A stretch of 39,060 nt of DNA from a virus. The position numbers and the translations under genes were made by a program. The stretch is taken from the IMG/VR virus record IMGVR_UViG_3300002223_000010, positions 9,677 to 48,736 of that record; one strand, written 5' to 3'. Below, piece after piece: positions 14,610-23,857 of the stretch. Within the stretch, counting starts at the first letter, position 1. Every line of letters starts with the position of its first letter. Under the pieces are notes generated by a model that was given only the letters and a program-made list of their open reading frames with translations, was not told the DNA's origin and did not search any database.

Positions 14610-14999
14610 ATGACGATAGAAACCGAAATCCGAACACGGCTCCTCGCGGACGGCACGATCAGCGGGCTCATTGTCGCGCGTGCGTATCCCCTCCTGCTTC
14701 CAGAAAATCCCACGTACCCGGCTCTCGTTTTCAGCCGCGTCTCGGGCGAACGGCTCCACAATCTCGCGGGCGTGGCCGGGCGAGGCTTTCCCCGCATAAC
14801 GATCAGCTCATGGGCCGCGTCCTACGCGGGCGCTCAAGCGCTCGGCGCGGCGGTGCGCGCGTCGCTTGACGGGTTTAACGGGCTACTCACCACCATGAAA
14901 GCCGTCATTAAGATCGAGAACGAGATCGACGACTATGACGAAACGGTCAAGAAATACAGGCTGATTCAAGATTATTTATGCAGCCATCCCGAGACCTGA
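14610..14999 (+). CDS. Tail completion protein (DUF3168-type)
   Basis: 129 residues beginning MTIETEIRTRLLADGTISG, then YPLLLPENPTYPALVFSRVSG, the two characteristic stretches of DUF3168 (HK97 gp10/lambda gpU-like position). A central helix follows (YAGAQALGAAVRASLDG) and the end YDETVKKYRLIQDYLC is typical. It caps the tail tube at the head end. Confidence 0.8.
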   Translation: MTIETEIRTRLLADGTISGLIVARAYPLLLPENPTYPALVFSRVSGERLHNLAGVAGRGFPRITISSWAASYAGAQALGAAVRASLDGFNGLLTTMKAVIKIENEIDDYDETVKKYRLIQDYLCSHPET

Positions 15000-15000
15000 C

Positions 15001-15288
15001 ATGCCGCTCTACCTTCTCAATTCGCCCTATGGATTTTTCGCGGTTCGCGCCGCGACGGGCGGCCGAGCGATGGAGCTTGCGGGCGTGGACGAGGCCGACG
15101 TAACGCTGCTACCCCCCGAAGGCCCAGAGGCGGTCCTAGCCGCCCTTGCTGGCGCTGGCGAAGAGGAAGAGCCCGAACGGCGCGAGGTCGAAATTACCGC
15201 CCTAGGAGACAAGGAGCGGAGGTTCCAAAATCTTGATACTCGCGCTATAAGATGTGAACCGTTCGAGCGTTCCGCCAACCGGCGGTAG
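15001..15288 (+). CDS. Hypothetical late protein (95 aa)
   Basis: ATG one base after the previous stop. It opens MPLYLLNSPYGFFAVRAATG, with a middle acidic, alanine-rich segment (GAGEEEEPERREVEITAL) and a basic tail. It could be a small neck or tail protein, but no family is recognised. It is followed by a leader with a hairpin before the tail tube gene. Confidence 0.55.
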   Translation: MPLYLLNSPYGFFAVRAATGGRAMELAGVDEADVTLLPPEGPEAVLAALAGAGEEEEPERREVEITALGDKERRFQNLDTRAIRCEPFERSANRR

Positions 15289-15305
15289 GTTCGGACATAC
15301 CTGGA

Positions 15306-15338
15306 GCGTCTTGAGACGCCCCGCCCCGAAGAAGGAGA
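15306..15338 (+). promoter_or_regulatory. Hairpin leader of the tail tube gene
   Basis: Stem GCGTC (15306-15310), loop TTGA, stem GACGC (15315-15319), then CGCCCCGAAGAAGGAGA (15322-15338) containing the ribosome site for the TTG start at 15345. The same layout with compensating stem bases occurs at 23858-23891. It is likely an RNA element for stability or translation of highly expressed genes. Confidence 0.6.
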
Positions 15339-15344
15339 TTTGCT

Positions 15345-15761
15345 TTGGCGATCTATGTCGCGGACGGCGCAACAATTGGTCGGGGCGATGGCGCCTCCCC
15401 GGAAGTTTTCACCACCATCGCTCAGGTCCGCACCATCGGCACGGTTGGTCTCAACCGTGGCTTGATCGACGTGACCAACCTTTCCTCAGCGGCCCGCGAA
15501 TACAAAAAGGCCATCGTGGACGGGCAGGAAATTTCGCTCTCGATCCAGTATGACCCGGACGACACCGGCCACGCCGGCCTTCGCACCGATTGCAGCGCCG
15601 AAGTCTCGCGCAACTATCGGATCACACTCACGGACTCGCCGGCTCAAACCATCACCTTCGCGGCGATGGCGATGAACTGGACGCTTTCCGGCATCGAGAT
15701 CGACAACGTGATCATGCTGAGTTGCACGCTCAAGCCGAGTGGCGCACTGACCTTCGCCTGA
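15345..15761 (+). CDS. Major tail (tube) protein
   Basis: TTG start after AAGGAG. The 138-residue product has MAIYVADGATIGRGDGASPE then FTTIAQVRTIGTVGLNRG and VTNLSSAAREYKKAIVDGQE, matching phage tail tube proteins with the 'VTNxxS' segment, and ends in a beta domain with MAMNWTLSGIEIDN. It polymerises around the tape measure. Its own leader hairpin and a strong hairpin after the gene fit a need for high, separate expression. Confidence 0.8.
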   Translation: MAIYVADGATIGRGDGASPEVFTTIAQVRTIGTVGLNRGLIDVTNLSSAAREYKKAIVDGQEISLSIQYDPDDTGHAGLRTDCSAEVSRNYRITLTDSPAQTITFAAMAMNWTLSGIEIDNVIMLSCTLKPSGALTFA

Positions 15762-15777
15762 TCCTAGCCTAACCATC

Positions 15778-15799
15778 CCTCCCGGAATTGGCCGGGAGG
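15778..15799 (+). terminator. Perfect 8-bp hairpin after the tail tube gene
   Basis: CCTCCCGG (15778-15785), loop aattgg, CCGGGAGG (15792-15799). There is no T tract, so it is probably an RNA-stabilising 3' hairpin or weak attenuator between the abundant tail tube message and the chaperone gene, not a full terminator. Confidence 0.55.
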
Positions 15800-15814
15800 C
15801 AGCAAAGGTGAATC

Positions 15815-16267
15815 ATGTCTCAGAAGTTTCTCTCGCGTGCGGACATTCTTGGGGCCGACGATCTGCCGTCCGAAGTCGTACCTGTCCCCGAATGGGGCGG
15901 CGATGTTCGCGTGACGGGGCTCACGGCGAAGGATCGCGCGCAATACGAATCCGGCTTCACCAAGGAGGTGCGCGGGAAGGCGGGCGAGATTGAGTATCGC
16001 CAGAACCGTCCGGCGCTGATGCAGCTTCGCGAGCGCTTGGTCGCCTACACGGTGGTCGATCAGAACGGCGCGCGGCTGTTCTCCGATACCGACATTGCGG
16101 ACCTGGGCAAGAAATCAGCCGCCGCATTGCAGCGGGTGTTCGAGGTGGCGCAACGCCTTTCGGGCATGAGCAAGCAGGACATCGAGGAACTGGAAAAAAA
16201 CTTAGACGAGACGGACGAAGACAGTTCCTCTTCCGTCTCGCCGGTTTCCTTGGTGGCCGCACAGTAG
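15815..16267 (+). CDS. Tail assembly chaperone, short form (gpG-like)
   Basis: 150 residues beginning MSQKFLSRADILGADDLPSE, with a WGGDVRVTGLTAKDRAQYE stretch typical of siphophage tail chaperones. The last part is acidic and serine-rich (DETDEDSSSSV), as expected for the zero-frame tail after a slippery site. It binds the tape measure during tail assembly. AAAGGTG precedes ATG. The long form is made by the frameshift at 16195-16201. Confidence 0.8.
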   Translation: MSQKFLSRADILGADDLPSEVVPVPEWGGDVRVTGLTAKDRAQYESGFTKEVRGKAGEIEYRQNRPALMQLRERLVAYTVVDQNGARLFSDTDIADLGKKSAAALQRVFEVAQRLSGMSKQDIEELEKNLDETDEDSSSSVSPVSLVAAQ

Positions 16268-16560
16268 CAGAACTCGAACGCACCATTTCGGAGCGCGAGC
16301 TAACGGAGTGGAGAATGTACGACGCGCTCTATGGTCCTATCGGGGAACTGGGCGCGTTTCTTCGCGCGGGCATCATCGCGTCCACCATCGCCAATGTTAA
16401 TCGCGATCCCAAGAAGCGGGCACAAGCGTTCACGCCGGCCGATTTCATGCCGAAGCCAAAGGCATCGCGCGAGCCCACGCTATTGCCTGCCGGAAAGCAT
16501 CTTGCCGCCGAATTGCGCGAGACATTCGGGAAGAGGGTGAAAGATGCCGGGCGTAGTTAA
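15815..16560 (+). CDS. Tail assembly chaperone, frameshifted long form (gpGT-like)
   Basis: A -1 shift on A_AAA_AAC joins the first 129 codons to a frame reading LRRDGRRQFLFRLAGFLG, then GRTVAELERTISERELTEWR, DALYGPIGE, LRAGIIASTIANVNRD and FTPADFMP, the classic T domain of lambda-like G/GT chaperones. The fusion is about 248 residues. An ATG at 16315 gives a separate 81-aa frame, but the T-domain homology begins before it, so frameshifting is the better reading. It ends inside the start of the gp10-like gene. Confidence 0.85.
16195..16201 (+). promoter_or_regulatory. Programmed -1 ribosomal frameshift heptamer A_AAA_AAC
   Basis: Codons in the zero frame are GAA AAA AAC TTA; a slip of one base backward continues with CTT AGA CGA in the T frame. 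The heptamer is one of the canonical bacterial slippery sequences and lies at the expected junction between gpG and gpT. Confidence 0.85.
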
Positions 16561-16960
16561 TTTCGACATCAAGGGCGCTGCGGAGATGGAAAATCTCCTG
16601 CGGCAACTTGGACCGAAGGTCGCGGCGAAGGTCGGCGACAAGGCGCTACTGGCTGGCGCAAAGCCCATCGTGCAGGAAGCAAAGCGGCTCGTTCCAAAGA
16701 AGACCGGGCGTCTGGCGAAGAATATCGCGTCACAACTAAAGCGCAATTGGGGCCGCGTCGATGAGCGGGTTATTGCGATTGGCGTTCGCAAGCCCGTAAG
16801 CAGGATATTCCACCTTATTGAATTTGGGACATCGAGGGCCGCCGCCCACCCCTTCATGCGCCCCGCGATGGACAGCCAAGCCGAAAACGCTTTGAACGAA
16901 ATGGGCCGCGTGCTCGCCAAAGGCATCGAAGACGAAGCCGCAAAATTGGCGAAGGGGTAG
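16544..16960 (+). CDS. HK97 gp10-like minor tail/neck protein
   Basis: 138 residues. VNFDIKGAAEMENLLRQLG, then AKPIVQEAKRLVPKKTGRLAKN and HLIEFGTSRAAAHPFMRPAM are the three hallmark blocks of the HK97-gp10_like family (AxxxVPxxTGxLxxS-like, then FGTxxxxAxPFLRPA). Usually this gene sits before the tail tube; here it lies between the chaperone and the tape measure, a variant order. It starts just before the GT stop. Confidence 0.85.
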   Translation: MPGVVNFDIKGAAEMENLLRQLGPKVAAKVGDKALLAGAKPIVQEAKRLVPKKTGRLAKNIASQLKRNWGRVDERVIAIGVRKPVSRIFHLIEFGTSRAAAHPFMRPAMDSQAENALNEMGRVLAKGIEDEAAKLAKG

Positions 16961-16963
16961 CCC

Positions 16964-19900
16964 GTGGCGAGCCTCGGCACACTTGTTGCGGACATGAAGT
17001 TGCAGAGCGCCGCGTTCATGCGCGACATGACCGCGGCTGCCAATTCGGTGAACAGCAACACAGCGCAGATGAAGCGCTCCATGCGCGAGATGGAAAGCGA
17101 GTCGCGCAAGTCTGCCGCCGCGATGCAAAGTTTGACCACTGGGCTTGTCCGGTTTGGCGCGGCTGTCGGCGTCTCATTTGGCGTTCGGGAGATAGTCAAT
17201 TTTGGTCGCGAGGTCGCGAAGATGACCGCAGACCTTGACGATCAAGCGAAGAGCGCTGGCCTTAGCGTGGTCTCTCTTCAGGCTTACCGGTTGGCGGCAA
17301 CAGAATCCGGTGCGGCCTCCGGTATTGCCGATGCGGCAATCCGTAAATACACGCGAAGCCTCGGAGAAGCCAAGGAAGGCAATCGGCAGACCATCGAGAT
17401 TTTCAAAGCCCTCGGGATGACGGCGCGCGATATTGCTGGCTCACCGGAAGCATCGCTGCCGAAGGTGGTGGCAGCTCTTAATCGGATTGGTGACGTTGCG
17501 GTTCGGGCGCGCATCGAAACCGCACTTTTCAGCAGGTCAGGCCAGGATGTTGAGAACGTTCTCCAGGCGTGGGGCAAAAGTTCTGACGAATTGGCGAAGC
17601 ATTTCCGTTCCCTCGGATTGATAATCGAAAATGAGCTTGCCGAGAAAATGGAGAAGGCGGCAGTGGCTCAAGAGCTGGCGTGGCAACGGATCAAGGTCGC
17701 GGCCGTCCCGACGATTTTGACGATCAGTAATTTGATCGCGAATCTGCTGAGCAATATCTCTGGAATGCCAGCATCTATTGACCAGATGACGGCAAGCCTT
17801 CGCGCGGCGCAAGCGCAAGCAGATCGTGGGCGCGGGACATCTGCTGGCGCATCAGCTCAAGCGCGGGCGGATGAATTATCGCGGAGGATAATTGAGCAGC
17901 GCAATGCAACGCTTCCATTTTTGGCGTCAGGATCATTTCAGCCTGATTTAGGCGGGGGCGTCAGCAATAAGGGGTGGGATGACAAAGAGCTAACGAAAAT
18001 GCTGGCCGATTTTGACAAGGCCAATCGCGAAAGCGGTCAGAATTTCATCGCGACATGGGATAAGGCGTTTACCGCGAGAGCCGAGGCCGCGAAGAAACAG
18101 ATATCCGAAGAGTACGTCGCACGCGGGGAGGCGCTTGATCAAAGCACGCGGCAGATTGAAGAAGCGGTCAAGATTCAGCGTGACGCACAGCTCGAAATAA
18201 ACCGCGCCTATGGCGAATACCTTGGTCAACTCGAACAAGCCGTGACGCTCTCCGGTCTCTCGCGCGAACAGCAAGAGGAAGAGATTGCTGTATTGCGCGC
18301 AATCGAGATTGCGGGCGGCAAGATCACGGAGGGGCAAGAGGATTACGTTCGGGCCACCGTTCGCGCGCGGCAAGAGACGGAACTATGGCGCGATGTGACC
18401 GACGATTTGCAGCGTGGCTTCCAAAATTTCTTCGCCGATTTCCTTGAGACCGGCACGCTCAATATCGGGAAGCTCTGGGACTACATCAAATCGACCTTCG
18501 CGCAATTGCTCGCATGGATGGCGGCGCGGGCGATAGCGCAGCCGATCATCGTTCCGATGGTGCAGGGCTTTGCGAGCGCGCTTGGGCTTTCCGGCGCTGC
18601 CGCTGGCGCCACGAATTATCTTGGCCTTGGTGGCTCGCTGGCAAGTGGCGCTGGAGGCATCGGCTCCCTCCTTGGCATGGGAGGTGCTGCCTCTACTGGG
18701 TTCACGGGGCACGGCTTCGATACCTTCGGAACATCGTCGAGCGGTGGGGGTGCGCTTGGTGGGCTTGGTAGCATCCTTGGTTGGGCTGGTGCCGGTGCGC
18801 TTGGCGGTGGGCTCTTAGCCTCACTAGCGGGCGGCAATTCGACCGGCGGCATGATCGGCGGTGCGCTTGGCGGCGTCGGAGCATCCATGCTTGGCGGGAC
18901 GGCATTGGGCGCAATGCTCGGCTCTTGGGCTGGCCCTCTTGGCATTGCGGCAGGCGGGTTGCTCGGGAGCGTCTTCGGCAATAACACGCCGTCGAATTTC
19001 ACGGCATGGTCGAATTTCGGGCCTGGCTATTCGCAGGGAACCGGGCTTGCCGGTGATAAGCCTAATTCCGCGACATTAGGCGCGGCTGCGCAGGCGGGCG
19101 CGGCCATAGCGGCTGCGGCCAAGTCGCTCCAGGATGTAGGGATCACGCTCAGGCAGGGCATTCAGCGGCTTGAGATAGGCCAGCGCGATCAATCCCGCCT
19201 CGTCACGGCATCGGGCCAGCGGATCAATGTCGGGGCGGCTGGCGATGTACAAGCCGCCGTGGTGGGTACGCTCAATTATCTCTTGGGCGGCGCTTCCGCA
19301 ACGGATGCAAACGCGCAAAAGGTGCTCGCGAGCTATCAGGCCAAGGGCGGCATCACGACGGATAATCTCGACCAGCTTTTGGGCGATATCGACTTCGCGA
19401 AAAGCTTGGCCGATCTGGCGTTCACCGAAAAGGCGCTTACCCAATCCGAGCAAATTCTGAAGCAGGTGACGGAGCAATTCGAGGCGGCGATCACGAAGGC
19501 AAAAGAGCTTGGTCTGGAAACCAGTCAAATTGTAGCCGCTCGCGACCGCGCCGTTAAGGATTTGATTGACGGCTTTAACAACGCCACGCAGGACGCCATC
19601 GACGAAATGACCAACGCCACGCTGTTTGCGTGGAACGCGCTTCAAAAGGCGCAGGAAGACCGGATAGCGGAGGCGAAGGCTCTGGGGGCGGATAGTGCCC
19701 TTCTCGAACGCCGGGCGGCGCTGGAGCGCAATGCGTTCCTTAAAAGCCTGAATGATCAGCAGCGCGCGTCCCTGATGGGCCTTGTGGATTTGGCGACCGA
19801 GCTGGCCTTGCGAGTCGCGGATGCCCTGTCGCGTGCGCTCACGGGCATAGACGAGCAGATTTCGGCGGCGTCTCGGTTCGGAGCGGAGATGCGCTCGCTC

Positions 19901-21388
19901 GCCCAGGAGTATGCGTCGGCCGGCGCTTCGATTTCCGCCGCGCAAAGCGGTCTCTTGCTTGGCGATGCGTCACCCCTCAGCCCGATGGCGCAATATGGCG
20001 AGGCGCGGACGCAGCTCGAAACCGCCCGCACGTCGGCGGCTGGCGGCAATCTTGAGGCGCTTCGCAATCTTCCCGATGCGGCCCGCGCATTCCTGACGCA
20101 AAGCCGGAACGTCAACGCATCGACTGCCGCCTATGCGTCCGATTTTTCGTTTGCTCAAGGCGTTCTCGGTGATGCGCAGCAGCTCGCGGGCGCGCGTGGA
20201 TCGACGGCTACGTCCTTGGCCGATATGGCGGACGAGCAAGTCAAGCTGCTGGAAGCCATCCGCGAGAACGTATCTGCCGAAAGCCCAAACGCCGATCTAT
20301 TGCGCGAACAGTCGGCGAAGCTCGATCTTATAGCCGCCAGCTCGGCCCTTGCGGCGGCGTCCCTTGGGCTCGGCATCAACGTGCTCGATGCTCCGACGCT
20401 ACGGGCGGTGCTTGGCGAGGTTGTGGCTGGCCTTTCCACTGTAAGCCAAGAGGCGACCCTTCAGGCCGCGCTTGAAGCCTCTCGCGCTCAAATCGAAGCG
20501 CTGAATAAAGCCAATGCAGATTTTCAACAGATCATGGCGATTCTTGATGCCGGGCTTACGCTGGCGACCGCGCCGACGATTACCGCGACACTGGACCGCC
20601 TCCGCGCCGATCTTCTCGCTGCTGCTGGCGGAACGGATAACTCGGATGTTGTCGCCGCGATTGACACCCTTCGCAAGTCCGCCGCCGATGGGCTTATTGA
20701 AACCGCCGAAGCGCAGCCGGTTCGGGATTCCCTCAGCGTAATCGCGGACTATATCAATCGCCTGAATAGCACGGTGCTTCTAGGCGCCGACAAAACATCA
20801 AACGCGATTGCGGGAATTTCCACGGGTACGCCTGGCGCAAACGATGAAGCGCTTGCAGCGGAAGCGGCTCGCATAAAGGCGGCGCAGGCGGCGGCCGAGC
20901 TTTCCGTTTTGAGTGTTGCCGCCATCTCGAAAATAAAGACCGATATTCAAGCCTGGGCCAAGGCGATGGGAGAGGCCAGCGGTCAGCCGGTTCTCGACGT
21001 AATCGCGGGCGGCGGCGATTTGATGGCTATCCAGAACGCGCTCGTTAAGCTCCGCAAGGCGACTACAAACCCAAAGAACACCAAATTTCTTGATCCAATT
21101 ATTTCCTACGGCGCGTCGTCTCTCTCGGCCTATGAGGACGCAAAGCGGCGCGCGGACGAAGCTGAGGCGGCGGCGCAATCTTACGGGCAGACGGGAGCCA
21201 GCATATTCAATACCAGCGTTCCAGGGCTGCAAGACATAAACGGCTCTCCGGGCATCCCCGGCTCGACGCTGGAGGCGGTGACGCGCGCCGGGTCCGCCGA
21301 GATTGTCGCGACGCTTGAGGATATCAAACAAGAAATTGTGGCGTTGCGGCAGGATGCGAATTCTGCCCCGATGAGGGCTTTGATGTAA
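16964..21388 (+). CDS. Tape measure protein (1474 aa)
   Basis: GTG start after GAAGGGG. It begins MASLGTLVADMKLQSAAFMRDM and has long helical, coiled-coil-rich stretches with many Ala, Gln and Glu. A glycine-rich hydrophobic section at about residues 545-680 (many GGALGG and GAGG turns) probably forms the membrane-inserting part used during DNA entry. Two shallowly conserved regions follow, rich in repeated AAxxL heptads. By the usual rule of about 0.15 nm per residue the tail would be near 220 nm. The stop overlaps the next gene by one base. Confidence 0.9.
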   Translation: MASLGTLVADMKLQSAAFMRDMTAAANSVNSNTAQMKRSMREMESESRKSAAAMQSLTTGLVRFGAAVGVSFGVREIVNFGREVAKMTADLDDQAKSAGLSVVSLQAYRLAATESGAASGIADAAIRKYTRSLGEAKEGNRQTIEIFKALGMTARDIAGSPEASLPKVVAALNRIGDVAVRARIETALFSRSGQDVENVLQAWGKSSDELAKHFRSLGLIIENELAEKMEKAAVAQELAWQRIKVAAVPTILTISNLIANLLSNISGMPASIDQMTASLRAAQAQADRGRGTSAGASAQARADELSRRIIEQRNATLPFLASGSFQPDLGGGVSNKGWDDKELTKMLADFDKANRESGQNFIATWDKAFTARAEAAKKQISEEYVARGEALDQSTRQIEEAVKIQRDAQLEINRAYGEYLGQLEQAVTLSGLSREQQEEEIAVLRAIEIAGGKITEGQEDYVRATVRARQETELWRDVTDDLQRGFQNFFADFLETGTLNIGKLWDYIKSTFAQLLAWMAARAIAQPIIVPMVQGFASALGLSGAAAGATNYLGLGGSLASGAGGIGSLLGMGGAASTGFTGHGFDTFGTSSSGGGALGGLGSILGWAGAGALGGGLLASLAGGNSTGGMIGGALGGVGASMLGGTALGAMLGSWAGPLGIAAGGLLGSVFGNNTPSNFTAWSNFGPGYSQGTGLAGDKPNSATLGAAAQAGAAIAAAAKSLQDVGITLRQGIQRLEIGQRDQSRLVTASGQRINVGAAGDVQAAVVGTLNYLLGGASATDANAQKVLASYQAKGGITTDNLDQLLGDIDFAKSLADLAFTEKALTQSEQILKQVTEQFEAAITKAKELGLETSQIVAARDRAVKDLIDGFNNATQDAIDEMTNATLFAWNALQKAQEDRIAEAKALGADSALLERRAALERNAFLKSLNDQQRASLMGLVDLATELALRVADALSRALTGIDEQISAASRFGAEMRSLAQEYASAGASISAAQSGLLLGDASPLSPMAQYGEARTQLETARTSAAGGNLEALRNLPDAARAFLTQSRNVNASTAAYASDFSFAQGVLGDAQQLAGARGSTATSLADMADEQVKLLEAIRENVSAESPNADLLREQSAKLDLIAASSALAAASLGLGINVLDAPTLRAVLGEVVAGLSTVSQEATLQAALEASRAQIEALNKANADFQQIMAILDAGLTLATAPTITATLDRLRADLLAAAGGTDNSDVVAAIDTLRKSAADGLIETAEAQPVRDSLSVIADYINRLNSTVLLGADKTSNAIAGISTGTPGANDEALAAEAARIKAAQAAAELSVLSVAAISKIKTDIQAWAKAMGEASGQPVLDVIAGGGDLMAIQNALVKLRKATTNPKNTKFLDPIISYGASSLSAYEDAKRRADEAEAAAQSYGQTGASIFNTSVPGLQDINGSPGIPGSTLEAVTRAGSAEIVATLEDIKQEIVALRQDANSAPMRALM

Positions 21389-23064
21389 TGTTTGGGCTTC
21401 ACGCATTTGGCGCAGCGGCGTTCGCGGAGTTAGGCGATCAACAGTCGATTGTCGCCAGCATCCTTGCGGCAGAGGATCAAATCTATCTTGTGGAGATTAC
21501 GGTCCAGTCCGGCGTCGATGCTGGCGAAACGCCGGGCGGCTTCTCGGCATTTGCCTTTGGCGAAGCGCCATTTTCAGGGAGCGAAGGCGATCCCGCCACG
21601 GCTGGGAAGACAGTAATCCGTTTATCGGACGCGCCCTATATCACATTGCCAACCGACACGCCGCCCAACGAATACTATTCCGCACGGCTCGCTGTTCCTC
21701 TTTCGGTAAGTCGCCGGCTGATGCTTTCCCCACTATCGCCAGTGGATGGCGCTCAGGCCGCTCGCATTGATATAGCTGACAACGACGGATCGCTTACCGA
21801 AACGATAGCCACGCAGTCAGTGGACTCTCAGCCGGTGCGCGTTCTCGTTGGTCCTTCTGGCGGTGCATATTCGGAATTCGTGACGATATTCCAAGCGACG
21901 GGCGTTCAATTTGAGTCCGATGAAAAAATTATAACGGTCATCCTGCGGGACAATTCCTATTTGCTTGATGTGCCAGTGCAGCCGAATAAATACGCGGGGA
22001 CTGGGACATACGAAGGGACCTCCGACATGGAGGGGTTGCCCAAGCCTCTCGCGCTAGGGCTCCTTCGCAGCATAACGCCACGTTTGTTTGACCCGACGAA
22101 TCTTATTTTCCAAGTCAATGACGGTGCTGTGCAGGCCATTTCTGCCGTCTACGACAAGGCCGCTGCTCTAACGGCGCAGGGCGATACGGGCGATCTTTAC
22201 GCGGGCTCGACCACGGCAGGAAATTTCCGCACCGATCTTGCGCGGGGGCTGTTCCAAGTTGGCTCCCTTCCGGCGGGGGCTATTACCGCCGACGGCCAGG
22301 GTGACAACACTGGAGGATACGTTTCGACGGTTGCGGAAATAGCGCTTCGGCTCATCCGCGATAAAGCCGGAATGTCCAGCACTTATATCAGCGGCCCCTC
22401 GTTTTCGTCATTGGCGGTCGATGTTTCTGGGGTGGCGGGGATTTATCTCGATGAAGTGATTACGGCTCGGGATGTGCTGACGAATCTTATGCGCGGCATA
22501 GGAGCGTTCTGGTATTGCAGCCGACTAGGCCAGATCACGGCGAAGCGCTTGACCGAGCCAGTGGCGGCTAATTCCGTTCTTTCTCTCACGACGATCAATG
22601 TGTTGCGGCTTAAAAAGTTTCCCATCCCGGAAACGGTTTATCCGCCGACGTTTCGTTGGACGATGAATTATCAAAAATGCTGGACAGTCCAGACCGGCGA
22701 TTTGGCGGCCAGCGTCACGGCGACCGTTCGTCAGTTTCTTGGAAAAGAATGGCGCACAAATAATGCCACGGATGCTGCGGTTTCGCTCAAATACCCATCG
22801 GCTATCGATGCTGGGCCGGTTGATAGTTATCTCGACGTTGAGGCGGATGCACACAGCGCGGCGGCGAGTCTATTGGCGCTGCATAAGGCTGATCGCGCTA
22901 TGTATGAGGCGACCGTTTCTACAATCGGGCTAGAAAGTGAGATGGGAAGTACGGTGCATTTAACGTGGCCCTCGTTTGGGCTGGAGTCCGGGCAGTATTT
23001 CCGAGCGTTTCCTCTCCGCGAGAATTTGCGGGACCGCCTCGTCACTCTAATCTTGTGGGGCTGA
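21388..23064 (+). CDS. Tail tip/baseplate hub-like protein (558 aa)
   Basis: Its ATG overlaps the tape measure stop. The product begins MFGLHAFGAAAFAELG and contains FAFGEAPFSG, IDIADNDGSLTETIA, YEGTSDMEGLPKPLALGL and ARDVLTNLMRGIGAFWYCSR, followed by beta-rich domains. The 'xGxPKPLxxG' and 'GAFWxxSR' features occur in tail hub proteins that cap the tube after the tape measure. Its position and size agree with a distal tail/hub component. No peptidase motif is seen. Confidence 0.7.
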   Translation: MFGLHAFGAAAFAELGDQQSIVASILAAEDQIYLVEITVQSGVDAGETPGGFSAFAFGEAPFSGSEGDPATAGKTVIRLSDAPYITLPTDTPPNEYYSARLAVPLSVSRRLMLSPLSPVDGAQAARIDIADNDGSLTETIATQSVDSQPVRVLVGPSGGAYSEFVTIFQATGVQFESDEKIITVILRDNSYLLDVPVQPNKYAGTGTYEGTSDMEGLPKPLALGLLRSITPRLFDPTNLIFQVNDGAVQAISAVYDKAAALTAQGDTGDLYAGSTTAGNFRTDLARGLFQVGSLPAGAITADGQGDNTGGYVSTVAEIALRLIRDKAGMSSTYISGPSFSSLAVDVSGVAGIYLDEVITARDVLTNLMRGIGAFWYCSRLGQITAKRLTEPVAANSVLSLTTINVLRLKKFPIPETVYPPTFRWTMNYQKCWTVQTGDLAASVTATVRQFLGKEWRTNNATDAAVSLKYPSAIDAGPVDSYLDVEADAHSAAASLLALHKADRAMYEATVSTIGLESEMGSTVHLTWPSFGLESGQYFRAFPLRENLRDRLVTLILWG

Positions 23065-23065
23065 T

Positions 23066-23842
23066 ATGGTTTTAATTCTCTCATGGGAAAACTGGAGCGA
23101 TCAGACCGGCGTAACACTCACGACGGATTCGGAAGTATCGACGCTGCCTGTTGAGAATGTGGCCGATCCAATCATCAGCAAAGTGTGGCGGACAGAGGCG
23201 ACATCGGCTTACTTGCAGACAGACCTAGGAAGCGCTCGTGCCATTGATTTCTTTCTTCTCGCCAGGCTGACCTTTACCACGACGGATACCATCCGTTTGC
23301 GGCTCGGAACGTCCGCTGGGGCTGGCGACCTTCTCGACACTGGGGCCGTGTCGTCGAATGTAAATACAAATTACGGCATTTGGGCGCATGTTCTAGCGAC
23401 GCAAATCTCGGCGCGTTATGCGCGGTTGGATTTTGTCGCCACATCACGCGCCGCGCTTGGGTATTTCGATCTGGGCCGTCAATGGATTGGAACATCGTTT
23501 CAGCCCACATATGACGCGGCTTATGGGTACGAGGATGGGCGGAAGGATTTCTCTAAAATGGATTACGCCGAGCGTTCCGGCGTGGCGCTCCCGCTCCCAA
23601 CATATCAAAAACGCTTCGTCACCTTCGGCCTTGAGGCCCTGAGCGAGACCGAAGCGCTGGACGACATGAGGGAAATGGAAAGGATCGCCGGGGTTCGGAA
23701 CCAGATTGCGTTGATACCGGACCCCGATTCCACCCGCATAAATCAGGAAGCAATTATCGGCCGAATGATGCAAAGCTCCCCCATACGCCGCCCGCAATTT
23801 GGGATATATTCCAAAGTGTTCGACGTATGGGAAGACAAATAG
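23066..23842 (+). CDS. Tail protein with galactose-binding-like fold (258 aa)
   Basis: It starts two bases after the hub gene. VENVADPIISKVWRTEATSAYLQ and TDLGSARAIDFFLLARL resemble the N-terminal part of discoidin/F5-8C-type phage tail proteins, where W-x-x and 'DLG' strands recur. The C-terminal part is helical (ALDDMREMERIAG) and could bind the hub. It is probably part of the tail tip and may bind a surface glycan. Confidence 0.55.
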   Translation: MVLILSWENWSDQTGVTLTTDSEVSTLPVENVADPIISKVWRTEATSAYLQTDLGSARAIDFFLLARLTFTTTDTIRLRLGTSAGAGDLLDTGAVSSNVNTNYGIWAHVLATQISARYARLDFVATSRAALGYFDLGRQWIGTSFQPTYDAAYGYEDGRKDFSKMDYAERSGVALPLPTYQKRFVTFGLEALSETEALDDMREMERIAGVRNQIALIPDPDSTRINQEAIIGRMMQSSPIRRPQFGIYSKVFDVWEDK

Positions 23843-23857
23843 CGTAACTGATTGGCA

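Noticed and set aside
16480-17199. Minus-strand frame of 239 codons
   Set aside because: Covers gp10-like and tape measure starts in antisense; no independent support.
18616-19002. Pro-rich minus-strand frame
   Set aside because: It is the antisense reading of the glycine-rich tape measure segment.
19076-19945. Minus-strand frame of 289 codons
   Set aside because: Antisense to the tape measure gene; Arg/Leu-rich shadow without context.
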